From: Bacteroidota bacterium
GTDB lineage: Bacteria > Bacteroidota > Bacteroidia > Chitinophagales > Chitinophagaceae
DNA length: 64,000 nt
NCBI GenBank assembly: GCA_026391455.1
Contig: JAPLEH010000043.1
Span: forward strand, 62,001 to 126,000
Reading direction: 5' to 3'
Position 1 is the stretch's first letter, and each line of letters opens with the position of its first letter. Made by a program: the position numbers and the translations under genes. Positions 1-8,164 of the stretch are shown one piece after another. The notes below the pieces were generated by a model. It had not been told where the DNA came from. It did no database searches and worked only from the letters and a program-made list of their open reading frames with translations.

Positions 1-211
1 ATCCATCGGCGGAAGCACATCCGGGTACCACCATATCACCATTTCTGCAAATGGGCACCGTGCTTTGCCTGAATACGGATGTACCGCATACAGGAAAAGC
101 CGTTTGTGGAGTTTGCCCAAGGGTCGTACAGGGTTGGGCAAAAACTTCGCTGCCTGATGTGGCCATCCAGATAGCCGCAAAAGTATAGAACAGTGTTTTT
201 ACAATTTTCAT
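1..211 (-). CDS. N-terminus of a large secreted surface protein (T9SS-type family), cut by window edge
   Basis: This is a partial gene read leftward off the window. It starts at the ATG complementary to 209-211, and 70 codons are visible. Residues 1-26 form a clean signal peptide (MKIVKTLFYTF followed by a hydrophobic stretch ending in VFAQ). The mature start reads AQPCTTLGQTPQTAFPVCG, with further cysteines in VPIC and VPGC. I recognise this Cys-rich N-terminus from very long Chitinophagaceae surface proteins that usually end in a type B type-9-secretion sorting domain; that part is recalled family knowledge, since the C-terminus lies outside the window. It lies 71 nt downstream of dprA in the same direction. 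A plus-strand frame over 3-188 is also open but looks like no protein and has no start in view. Confidence 0.7.
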   Translation of the reverse strand, partial: MKIVKTLFYTFAAIWMATSGSEVFAQPCTTLGQTPQTAFPVCGTSVFRQSTVPICRNGDMVVPGCASADG

Positions 212-282
212 CGGCTGAATTTCACCTGGTCTTTAGGTTTTATTACTGACAATTTATATGTCCGATATGTTGCCTGAACGGG

Positions 283-1386
283 TCAGGCAAGCCTGTATAA
301 TTTACCCGGTAAAGATAATACCACATTTTGTAATTCTAAGCTAAGAATAGCTGCCGCCACGGCGCTGCTGCTGAGGCTGCTGAGCGCATTTAATTCGTCG
401 ATATGTACCGAATCTCTCCCTTCCAGGAGCCGGGTGATCGTTTTTTCATGGGGATTCAATTCAATGAACAATTGTTTTTGTGCTCCTGCGGTTTTTTTGG
501 ATTTTTTCTCCCGCCAGCCCATCGTTTCCGGTATGTCTGAAACGGCAGCAACCAAAACTGCTTTATTGTTTTTTATCAGTTGATTGCAACCGGCACTTTT
601 TAGATCGGATATTTTACCGGGAAAGGCAAATACATCCCGGTTATAGTTATTGGCCAGTTCTGCTGTGATCATACTGCCTCCTTTCGTTGCGGTTTCAATT
701 ACGATGGTGGCATCCGTCATGCCAGCCACCACCCGGTTGCGGGTGGGGAAATGATGCTTATCCGGTTTTAGCTGACTGCTGAATTCAGTAAGCAACCCGC
801 CCCCGGCAGCGATCATATCGCGGGCCATTGATGCATGTTCCGCCGGATAGATATGGCCCAGCCCATGTGCCAGCACACCCACGGTAGGGAGGGTATGTTT
901 GAGCGCAGCGCGATGGGCGATGGCATCCACTCCAAAGGCAAGTCCGCTCACGATTGTTACCTGGCAGGAGGCCAATTCCTGTATGAGTGATTCTGTAACC
1001 TGCCTGGCATATTCAGTATTGCTGCGGGTACCGATCACCGATACTATCCGCGATGCATTGAGGTCGGCCTGGCCTTTATAATACAAGAGGGTGGGGGAGT
1101 CATAACAATTGAGCAACCTGCGCGGGTATCGTTCATCGGTGAGAAAAAGGGGTTGTATATTGAATTTTTCAATAAAGCGGAGTTCTTCTTCTGCCCGTTT
1201 AAAGCCATTGAATTTTTTGATGCTCTGTGCGCGTACGGGTCCGATGCCTTCGATTTTTTCCAAATAGCTTTTTTTAGCATGAAAAATTTCTTCTGCTTCA
1301 CAATGCTGCAACAGGATTTTTGCCTGTACGGGTCCGATATTGGGTACGAACGTGAGTGCTATTTTGTAAATAATATCAGGATACAT
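283..1386 (-). CDS. dprA: DNA-processing protein DprA
   Basis: DprA (Smf) is a cytoplasmic protein that protects incoming single-stranded DNA and loads RecA during natural transformation. The 367-residue length is normal. Domains in order: an N-terminal helix-hairpin-helix region (about 1-65, with IEGIGPVRAQSI), the Rossmann-like DNA-binding fold (about 85-295, with SVIGTRSNTEYAR, IVSGLAFGVDAIAHRAAL, GHIYPAEH, HHFPTRNRVVAGM and KGGSMITAELA), and a C-terminal winged-helix region (about 305-367). It sits 65 nt after the OmpA/PD40 gene and is followed by a surface-protein gene, so no dedicated competence operon is evident here. Confidence 0.96.
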   Translation of the reverse strand: MYPDIIYKIALTFVPNIGPVQAKILLQHCEAEEIFHAKKSYLEKIEGIGPVRAQSIKKFNGFKRAEEELRFIEKFNIQPLFLTDERYPRRLLNCYDSPTLLYYKGQADLNASRIVSVIGTRSNTEYARQVTESLIQELASCQVTIVSGLAFGVDAIAHRAALKHTLPTVGVLAHGLGHIYPAEHASMARDMIAAGGGLLTEFSSQLKPDKHHFPTRNRVVAGMTDATIVIETATKGGSMITAELANNYNRDVFAFPGKISDLKSAGCNQLIKNNKAVLVAAVSDIPETMGWREKKSKKTAGAQKQLFIELNPHEKTITRLLEGRDSVHIDELNALSSLSSSAVAAAILSLELQNVVLSLPGKLYRLA

Positions 1387-1451
1387 GTTTTCATGGGGGT
1401 GCGGTCAAAAATGGCAGGACGCAGTACAATGTGATGGTGAAACCACAGTTT

Positions 1452-3368
1452 CTACTGGCTAATCACTTTCATTTCGGTCCTTCTGTTCATGGCTTTCCCT
1501 TCTTCTGTTTTATTATCAGCCACGGGTTTGGTTTCACCATATCCTTTGGCGATGAGGCGGGTGGCCGCAATGTTTTTACTCAGCAGGTAATTGACCACGG
1601 CTTTAGCCCGGTTATTACTCAGCGTGAGATTATCGGACGGCTTGCCGGCATTATCGGTATGCCCGCCGATCTCTATTTTCACGGTAGGATTTTCCTGTAG
1701 CAGGATTACTAACCGGTCTAATTCTGTAAGGGAGGAAGATTTCAGCTCATATTTATTTACATCAAAGAATATATTTTTCAACACCACACTGGCATTGACC
1801 TCGATGGGTTGCAGCGCGATATTTTTTTCATACGTGGTATCCGGTGTAAGTCCACTCAGTAGAAAATTATCGGAATAAAATAGGTATCCCTTCCGGTTGA
1901 TGGTAAAGGAATAATCTTTTCCATGAGGGAGTGTTACGAGGTAGTGGCCTTCTTCATCAGTTTGGATGCGACTTACCACTTGTCTGCTGGTGAGATCAGT
2001 AAGCTCCACCGTAGAAGGCAAACCTTTCGTTGATTTTTTATCAATTACCTGGCCTTTTACCCAAAGTGTGCGGATGGGTCTGATTTCTGGCCGAAGTTCA
2101 AAACTGTAAATATCATGGCTGCCCCGAGAATCATTTCGGTCGCTGGCATAATAGGCCGTAATACCATTGGCAGTAATGAATAATGTGCCTTCATCATTCA
2201 CGGTGTTGATGGGGTAGCCAAGATTTTCCGGTTTGCCCCATTTACCATCTATTCCTTTTCTTGACAGGAACAGATCATTGCCCCCATAGCCCGGTAATGC
2301 ATTCGAAGTAAAATACAGGGTTTGGTTGTCGGCATGAATAAAGGGACACTGATCATCTCCGGGTGTGTTGATTTCGGGCCCCAGGTTTTCTGCAGGGCCC
2401 CATTTACCGGAAGGTTGTAAATGGCAAACATAAATATCAATACCACCGGTACCACCGGGGCGGCGGCTGGCAAAATAAAGGTCTTTTTTATCAGGGGAAA
2501 GACAGGGTTGAGAATCCCATTGATCTGAATTCACATTGGGGCCTGCATTTACGGCTTCGCTCCATCCGGTGGGAAGCAGAAAAGAAAAATAGATATCAAA
2601 ATTACCAAAGCTCTGTTTTCTTCCGTTGGCAGTGAAAACAAGCCATTGGCCATCGTTGGAAATACTTTGTGCTGCTTCATTATCCGGCGTATTTACATCT
2701 CCGGGAAGTGGTGTGGCCATCGTCCAGTTGCTGTCTTTTCGGTTACTGGAAAAGAAATCTTCATTGCGGTGGTTGACCCTTCTTGTAAATACCAGTTCTT
2801 TTCCATCTATCGTAAGTGAAGGAAAATATTCGGGTTCACTGGTGTTAATAGAAGGCCCCAGGTTTTGCGGAGCGAATACATACTGGCTGATATTAGTTTT
2901 ACGTGCAAATTCAACGGCAAATTCATAATTCTTTTTTCGGGTCATTGCTGTTTTATACGTTTGAGAAGCAGGAGACAGATTGCCAGCTAACAATTGATTG
3001 ATGGCGTTAAGCGCTTTTTCAAATTCGCCAATACCTGCAAGGTTGGCGGCATAGGGAAGTTTATATGTTCGGGAGTATACGGAGTCGATCGCAAAGGATT
3101 GCTCATAATAGCGGATGCTGGTAGCATAATTTTTTACCTGGCTATACGCTCCGGCGAGCGAAAGGTAGGCTTCCAGGAAATTTTTGTCCAGTTCCACACA
3201 ACGAAGTAACAGCCCGGTGGCACTAGCAATATTGCCGTCTTGCGCGCGCTCCATGGCCTGCTCATATAATTCCCTTGCTTTTTTATTTACTTTTTCCGGG
3301 TCATAGGGCTGCGCGGCCAACAGGCCAGAGAGATTCAAAAAGACGATAATTGCCAGCAGCTTTTTCAT
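1452..3368 (-). CDS. OmpA-family protein with TPR, PD40 and carboxypeptidase-regulatory domains (PorE-like)
   Basis: A 638-residue envelope protein. The signal peptide is at about 1-19 (ending LLAAQPY, without a lipobox Cys). TPR-type helices follow at about 25-150. PD40/WD40-like beta-propeller repeats span about 165-430, with recurring motifs such as SPDKKDLYFASRRPGG and DLFLSRKG. A carboxypeptidase-regulatory-like domain lies at about 440-525, and a C-terminal OmpA peptidoglycan-binding domain at about 535-638 (IEIGGHTDNAG and the NRRTEMKV end). This order is the one described for PorE, which anchors the type 9 secretion machine to peptidoglycan, but Bacteroidota carry several paralogs with the same layout. 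I call the architecture with confidence and the PorE role only as a possibility. Confidence 0.88.
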   Translation of the reverse strand: MKKLLAIIVFLNLSGLLAAQPYDPEKVNKKARELYEQAMERAQDGNIASATGLLLRCVELDKNFLEAYLSLAGAYSQVKNYATSIRYYEQSFAIDSVYSRTYKLPYAANLAGIGEFEKALNAINQLLAGNLSPASQTYKTAMTRKKNYEFAVEFARKTNISQYVFAPQNLGPSINTSEPEYFPSLTIDGKELVFTRRVNHRNEDFFSSNRKDSNWTMATPLPGDVNTPDNEAAQSISNDGQWLVFTANGRKQSFGNFDIYFSFLLPTGWSEAVNAGPNVNSDQWDSQPCLSPDKKDLYFASRRPGGTGGIDIYVCHLQPSGKWGPAENLGPEINTPGDDQCPFIHADNQTLYFTSNALPGYGGNDLFLSRKGIDGKWGKPENLGYPINTVNDEGTLFITANGITAYYASDRNDSRGSHDIYSFELRPEIRPIRTLWVKGQVIDKKSTKGLPSTVELTDLTSRQVVSRIQTDEEGHYLVTLPHGKDYSFTINRKGYLFYSDNFLLSGLTPDTTYEKNIALQPIEVNASVVLKNIFFDVNKYELKSSSLTELDRLVILLQENPTVKIEIGGHTDNAGKPSDNLTLSNNRAKAVVNYLLSKNIAATRLIAKGYGETKPVADNKTEEGKAMNRRTEMKVISQ

Positions 3369-3453
3369 GCGTTAACCGTGTATGAATTATAACGTATTGG
3401 GTACCGATTTATTCCTTATTCAGGAAGAAATTATCAGCGAATTGGTTGCCTGT

Positions 3454-4074
3454 TCAGGGCACATGGATGTATTTATGGATCTGCAGGGATAATTCCCATT
3501 GGGGATTGGCTTTCACATAGTCAATGATCAGGGGCGTTACCTGCTCCCGTTTATCCCATTCCGGTTGCAGGTACAGCTTGCATTCTGGTGATACGGTTGC
3601 CGCGTACTTTTCCGCCCATTCAAAATCGGAGGGATGAAATATCACCACTTTGAGTTCATTCGCCAGCGGTAATATACCGGGCAATGGCGCTTTGAATTTT
3701 TTGGGTGACAGACAGATCCAGTCCCAGGAGCCGCTTACCGGATGCGCACCCGACGTTTCAATATGCGTGGCTATACCGGCATCCTGTAATGCACGGGTCA
3801 AATCATCCAAGGGGTGCATAAGCGGTTCGCCACCGGTAATGACCGCTATTGGTGAGGGGGTTTGTTTTACAAAGGAAACAATCTCTGCAATCGTTAATTT
3901 GGGATGACGATCTGCATCCCAGCTATCTTTTACATCACACCATACACAGCCTACATCGCATCCGCCAAGCCGTATAAAATAAGCAGCCCGGCCCTGATGA
4001 AAACCTTCACCCTGCAAGGTGTAAAAATGTTCCATTACCGGCAATGTATGGGTATGGTTCGCGGTTGTGATCAT
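3454..4074 (-). CDS. queE: 7-carboxy-7-deazaguanine synthase
   Basis: QueE is a radical-SAM enzyme that contracts 6-carboxytetrahydropterin to 7-carboxy-7-deazaguanine, a step toward queuosine in tRNA. The 206-residue protein carries LQGEG near residue 20. Its cluster motif has the CX3CX2C spacing seen in QueE enzymes (Cys39, Cys43, Cys46 in GGCDVGCVWCDVKDSW). The SAM-binding GGEPL motif follows near residue 83. It starts 19 nt after folD on the same strand, so the two are probably co-transcribed. The other que genes are not in the window. Confidence 0.93.
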   Translation of the reverse strand: MITTANHTHTLPVMEHFYTLQGEGFHQGRAAYFIRLGGCDVGCVWCDVKDSWDADRHPKLTIAEIVSFVKQTPSPIAVITGGEPLMHPLDDLTRALQDAGIATHIETSGAHPVSGSWDWICLSPKKFKAPLPGILPLANELKVVIFHPSDFEWAEKYAATVSPECKLYLQPEWDKREQVTPLIIDYVKANPQWELSLQIHKYIHVP

Positions 4075-4093
4075 AGACAGGTTGTACTGAAAA

Positions 4094-4969
4094 TTAATTA
4101 CGAAGCATACAGGAGTGATAGGTATTTTTCATCAATGCGGCAATGGTCATGGGGCCCACACCTCCCGGAACCGGGGTTATCCAACTGCACCGGGGTGCCA
4201 CCGTGTCGAATGCCACGTCTCCTTTCAATTTAAAGCCACTTTTTTTCGCAGCATCTTCCACACGGGTAATGCCCACGTCGATCACCACTGCTCCTTCCTT
4301 TACCATATCGGCGGTGATGAATTCGGTTTTACCCAGTGCGGCCACAATGATATCGGCCTGCAGGCAAAATGATTTGATGTCTTTTGTTTGTGAATGACAA
4401 ACAGTAACGGTACAATTGCCGGGATTGGAATTGCTGCTCAGTAAGATACTCATGGGCCGCCCCACAATATTGCTTCTTCCAACTACTACCGCATGCTTTC
4501 CTTTGGTATCTACTTTATAATGCTCCAGCAACAACATGATCCCATGTGGCGTGGCTGGTACAAAACAGGGAACACCCTGCATCATTTTACCCGCGTTGAC
4601 TGGGTGAAATCCATCTACATCTTTTTCCGGATCAATCGCGTTGATCACTTCATCATCCGAAATATGTTTGGGCAAGGGTAATTGCACCAATATGCCATCC
4701 ACATCCGGATCGGTATTGAGCTCCTGAATTTTTTCCAGCAGTTTCATTTCACTGATCGTATCCTCAAAACGGATGAGGGTGGATTTGAATCCCACTTCTT
4801 CGCAGGCTTTTACTTTGGCACCCACATAAGTTTCACTCGCACCATTATTTCCCACAAGGATCGCCGCAAGGTGCGGTATTTTTTTCCCTTCGGCAGCCAG
4901 TTGTGCCACATCGATTTTCAGTTCGTCTTTAATAGCCTGTGCGGCTTTTTTTCCATCTAGTAATTGCAT
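4094..4969 (-). CDS. folD: Bifunctional methylenetetrahydrofolate dehydrogenase / methenyltetrahydrofolate cyclohydrolase
   Basis: FolD interconverts methylene-, methenyl- and 10-formyl-tetrahydrofolate in the cytoplasm. The protein is 291 residues, the family norm. It shows the catalytic Tyr48 and Lys52 in [14 protein letters not shown], the QLPLP motif ([13 protein letters not shown]), the dinucleotide-binding segment [11 protein letters not shown], and the signature [11 protein letters not shown] near the C-terminus. It is divergent from the gene starting at 5099. A near-consensus -7 element (TACCTTCG, complement of 4974-4981) lies only 4 nt before the ATG, suggesting a very short leader. 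Confidence 0.97.
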   Translation of the reverse strand: MQLLDGKKAAQAIKDELKIDVAQLAAEGKKIPHLAAILVGNNGASETYVGAKVKACEEVGFKSTLIRFEDTISEMKLLEKIQELNTDPDVDGILVQLPLPKHISDDEVINAIDPEKDVDGFHPVNAGKMMQGVPCFVPATPHGIMLLLEHYKVDTKGKHAVVVGRSNIVGRPMSILLSSNSNPGNCTVTVCHSQTKDIKSFCLQADIIVAALGKTEFITADMVKEGAVVIDVGITRVEDAAKKSGFKLKGDVAFDTVAPRCSWITPVPGGVGPMTIAALMKNTYHSCMLRN

Positions 4970-5098
4970 GCCGCGAAGGTAAGATTTGTTCCATGCAACT
5001 GGTGTGCTTTTCCTGTTTTACTCGTTTTTCGTTTAAAATCATATTTTATTTTGCCATTATGTAAAGGGCCAGTAATTTTTCGCCCTAATTCGTAAAGC

Positions 5099-5932
5099 TT
5101 GAAAACAAAACTCACGGGCTTCGTAGCCCTGCTTTGCTGTTGTTGGCAAAATACCCCTGCGCAAACCAATACTGGATCTTTTATAAAAGACTGTACAACT
5201 ACGGCTGCATACAGTATTCATCAGCCCGATATCTTTTCCCTATTGGCCAATCCTGCTGCACTGGCACAATTGCCCGGTTCCTCAGCAGGTATTGCCGGCG
5301 GAAGAAAATTTATGTTGAACAGTTTGGCGGAATACCAGTTGGTGGCAGGTATGAAAACAAGCACCGGCAATTTCGCCACTGCATTGTATTATGCCGGAGG
5401 CCCGGCATATAATGAATCGCAAATCGCGTTGAGTTATGGCCGCTCACTGGGAACTAAAGCAGATATTGGTCTTACGCTTCAATACAACAGTGTACATGTA
5501 GCCGATGGGTATGGTAATGCATCTTATCTCAGTGCAGAGGCCGGATGTATATTTCATCTTACATCGGTATTGAATACCGGTATCAGTATGAGCCGGCCTG
5601 CAGGAAGCAAATGGGGTAAAGATAAGTCCGAATCCACTCCATCGGTTTATACTGTTGGAATAGGGTATGAAGTGTCCCGTCAATTCCTCATCACGGTTTC
5701 TGTACAAAAGGAGGAGAAGCAGCCCGTAAGGGTTAATGCAAGCTTGCAATATAAGCCGGTACCGGTTTTGCAAATACGTGCAGGTATTAACGCACTTACC
5801 CATTCCGGGTGGGCCGGCGCAGGTTGGAGCCGTGGGAGTATGCAATTTTATGTGTACAGTATTTTCCATCCGCAATTGGGTATTACTCCTTTGATGGCAT
5901 TATCATTTCAATTTAAAAAGAAAGGGAAATGA
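5099..5932 (+). CDS. Predicted outer-membrane beta-barrel protein, function unknown
   Basis: A 277-residue exported protein. The start is TTG at 5099. The next in-frame ATG would remove the signal peptide (MKTKLTGFVALLCCCW then NTPAQ), so TTG is preferred. After a short N-terminal segment with NPAALAQLPGSSAG, typical of PorV-like barrels, the rest is alternating hydrophobic and polar beta strands with glycine-rich turns, ending in LMALSFQFKKKGK. I do not recognise a named family. It overlaps the next gene by 4 nt (ATGA), so the two are translationally coupled and probably work together in the outer membrane. Confidence 0.75.
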   Translation: MKTKLTGFVALLCCCWQNTPAQTNTGSFIKDCTTTAAYSIHQPDIFSLLANPAALAQLPGSSAGIAGGRKFMLNSLAEYQLVAGMKTSTGNFATALYYAGGPAYNESQIALSYGRSLGTKADIGLTLQYNSVHVADGYGNASYLSAEAGCIFHLTSVLNTGISMSRPAGSKWGKDKSESTPSVYTVGIGYEVSRQFLITVSVQKEEKQPVRVNASLQYKPVPVLQIRAGINALTHSGWAGAGWSRGSMQFYVYSIFHPQLGITPLMALSFQFKKKGK

Positions 5933-7968
5933 AGCAAGTGATCATTGGAGTGGTTTGCATGATACAAACGGGTGTTATTTGCGCCCAGGAAATTCCTGCG
6001 GAAACCGAACAGCAGATCGAAAGCTTGCTGAGTCAATCTGAAAACGGAACAGAAGACGATCAAATAATCCAGGGTCTTGAAAAGTATAAACGAAGTCCGC
6101 TCAACATAAATATAGCAGATGCTTCAGCGTTGCGAACATTACAGGTGATAACCGATTTGCAAATCGATAACCTCATCGCATACCGCCATCTCCTGGGTAT
6201 GCTTACAAGCATATACGAGTTGCAGGCTGTTCCCTCCTGGGATTTATATACTATTCAGCGAATACGCCCCTTCATTTCTGTATCCATTTCCTTGCCAATC
6301 CGGCAGGAAATGGAATCACGATTCCGGAAGGGCGAGCATATGGTTTTATTCAAGATATCTCAGGTATTGGAGAAAGCAAGTGGGTATAGGAAGGATAGTA
6401 CCAATGCAGGATATTTGGGAAGTCCGCAACAGGTAGTGTTCCGCTACCGCTACCAGTATAAGGATTTGTTGCAATGGGGAATCACCGGCGATAAAGATGC
6501 CGGGGAGTCTTTTTTAAAAGGCGCACAAAGGATGGGGTTTGATTTTTATTCGGCCCATTTATTTATCCGTAAAGCCGGCCCGTTCAGCGCGATCGCATTG
6601 GGAGATTATACAGTCAGCCTGGGCCAGGGGCTTATTCAATGGCAGGGGATGGCTTTTAAGAAAAGTGCAGAGATCACGGCTATCAAACGGCAATCATCTG
6701 TACTCAGACCATATAATTCAACAGGAGAATTTTATTTCAGCAGGGGAGCAGGGTTTTCATTACAGGCAGGAAAATATGAATGCACGACTTTTTTTTCCTT
6801 TCGGAAATTGAACGCGAACAGGACTTTGGATTCAACAGAAAATTATTCCGGTATCAGTTCATTGCTCAGTTCCGGGTACAACAGAACTTTTCGTGAAGCT
6901 GCAGACCGGCATACGGTTTCGCAAACCATGTATGGACTCGCGATCAGCAGAAATACCAGCCGATTGAAAATTGGACTGAACGGAATCATGTACCAGTATT
7001 CTCTTCCTTTTTCAGAAAAGGAGGAGCCGTATCAGTTATATACGATCAGAGGCAAAAAATGGTTTAATGCCAGTATGGATTACAGTTATACATTCCGGAA
7101 CATTCATCTGTTTGGGGAACTGGCTGCAGCTATGAACAGGAGTGTGGCGATGGTAAACGGATTGCTCATCAGTGTGGATCCCAAAGCGGATATTGCCATT
7201 CTTCACCGAAGGATCGGAGAAAAATACCAGGCCGTATATGGCAATGCATTTACGGAGAATACCAACCCCAACAATGAAAATGGGTTATTTGCCGGAATAT
7301 CCCTCCGCCCGGCAGCCGGTTGGAAATTGGATGCTTATACAGATTTATTCCGTTTTCCCTGGTTAAAGTACCGGGTGAATGGGCCGTCAGGCGGAGCAGA
7401 TTATTTTGTTCAGGTAACCAGGACGCCCAATAAGCAAGTGGAATTGTACACGCGTTTTAGTGTGCAGATAAAAGAAAGAAATGAGATGATGATGGGTACT
7501 TCATTGGCAGCACCGGAAAAGATCCGGGTGTATAACTGGCTTATGCACATGAATTACCAGGTTAATCAGGCGCTGGGTATCCGGACCCGGGTGGAGACAA
7601 AACGGTTTCAAAAAAAATACGGTGAACCGGAACACGGATTTCTTGCCTTCTTCGATCTCAGATATAAACCGTTGATGACCTGGTACAGTGCGGTGATACG
7701 GTTGCAGTACTTCGAAACAGAAAGTTATGATGCAAGAATTTATGCCTATGAAAACGATGTGTTATACAGTTACTCCATACCTGCAAATTCGGGCAGGGGG
7801 TATAGGTATTATGTTTTACTGAATGCAGACCTGAACAGATCACTCTCCTGCTGGCTTCGTTTTTCTCAAAGTATATTTCCTGAACAGCACATATTGGGCA
7901 CACAACTCGATGCAATAAAAGGGTCGAACAAAAGTGAGATCAATCTCCAGTTTTTGCTAAAAATCTAA
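5929..7968 (+). CDS. Exported helix-hairpin-helix protein with C-terminal outer-membrane barrel
   Basis: A 679-residue protein with a signal peptide (about 1-19, ending GVICAQ). An N-terminal helix-hairpin-helix/ComEA-like region covers about 56-115 (SPLNINIADASALRTL and LLGMLTSIYELQAVP). About 550 residues of beta-strand-rich sequence with many aromatic residues follow, as in an outer-membrane barrel. The start codon overlaps the stop of the preceding barrel gene. Helix-hairpin-helix modules usually bind DNA or act as protein-docking pieces; in an exported barrel protein the role is unknown. Similar two-part proteins exist in Bacteroidota, from memory. No hairpin terminator is evident after it. 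Confidence 0.78.
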   Translation: MKQVIIGVVCMIQTGVICAQEIPAETEQQIESLLSQSENGTEDDQIIQGLEKYKRSPLNINIADASALRTLQVITDLQIDNLIAYRHLLGMLTSIYELQAVPSWDLYTIQRIRPFISVSISLPIRQEMESRFRKGEHMVLFKISQVLEKASGYRKDSTNAGYLGSPQQVVFRYRYQYKDLLQWGITGDKDAGESFLKGAQRMGFDFYSAHLFIRKAGPFSAIALGDYTVSLGQGLIQWQGMAFKKSAEITAIKRQSSVLRPYNSTGEFYFSRGAGFSLQAGKYECTTFFSFRKLNANRTLDSTENYSGISSLLSSGYNRTFREAADRHTVSQTMYGLAISRNTSRLKIGLNGIMYQYSLPFSEKEEPYQLYTIRGKKWFNASMDYSYTFRNIHLFGELAAAMNRSVAMVNGLLISVDPKADIAILHRRIGEKYQAVYGNAFTENTNPNNENGLFAGISLRPAAGWKLDAYTDLFRFPWLKYRVNGPSGGADYFVQVTRTPNKQVELYTRFSVQIKERNEMMMGTSLAAPEKIRVYNWLMHMNYQVNQALGIRTRVETKRFQKKYGEPEHGFLAFFDLRYKPLMTWYSAVIRLQYFETESYDARIYAYENDVLYSYSIPANSGRGYRYYVLLNADLNRSLSCWLRFSQSIFPEQHILGTQLDAIKGSNKSEINLQFLLKI

Positions 7969-8071
7969 GAACCATTCCACTACAAACTTTTCTTAAGTAA
8001 TTACAACTAATTAATTGATATAGATATTAATACGTATTATTATTTTTTTAACATTATGCAGCATTTTCCAA

Positions 8072-8079
8072 TAACTTTG
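8072..8079 (+). promoter_or_regulatory. -7 promoter element of SusC/D unit copy 1
   Basis: TAACTTTG matches the Bacteroidota -7 consensus TAnnTTTG exactly and lies 85 nt before the susC-like ATG. The surrounding block (about 8040-8090) is conserved upstream of the second copy, whereas the rest of the two upstream regions is unrelated. No good -33 TTTG is seen at the expected distance. Confidence 0.5.
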
Positions 8080-8164
8080 GGTCTTCACAAGACAGTAGGA
8101 ATCTCTGACTGCTAAGATGTTCAGGGTTGATGTCTTTATTGATTTTTAAAACCAAGATGTAAAC

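Noticed and set aside
3-188. Plus-strand open frame at the left edge
   Set aside because: It has no start in view and no recognisable protein pattern, whereas the minus strand of the same bases encodes a clean signal peptide and a familiar Cys-rich N-terminus.
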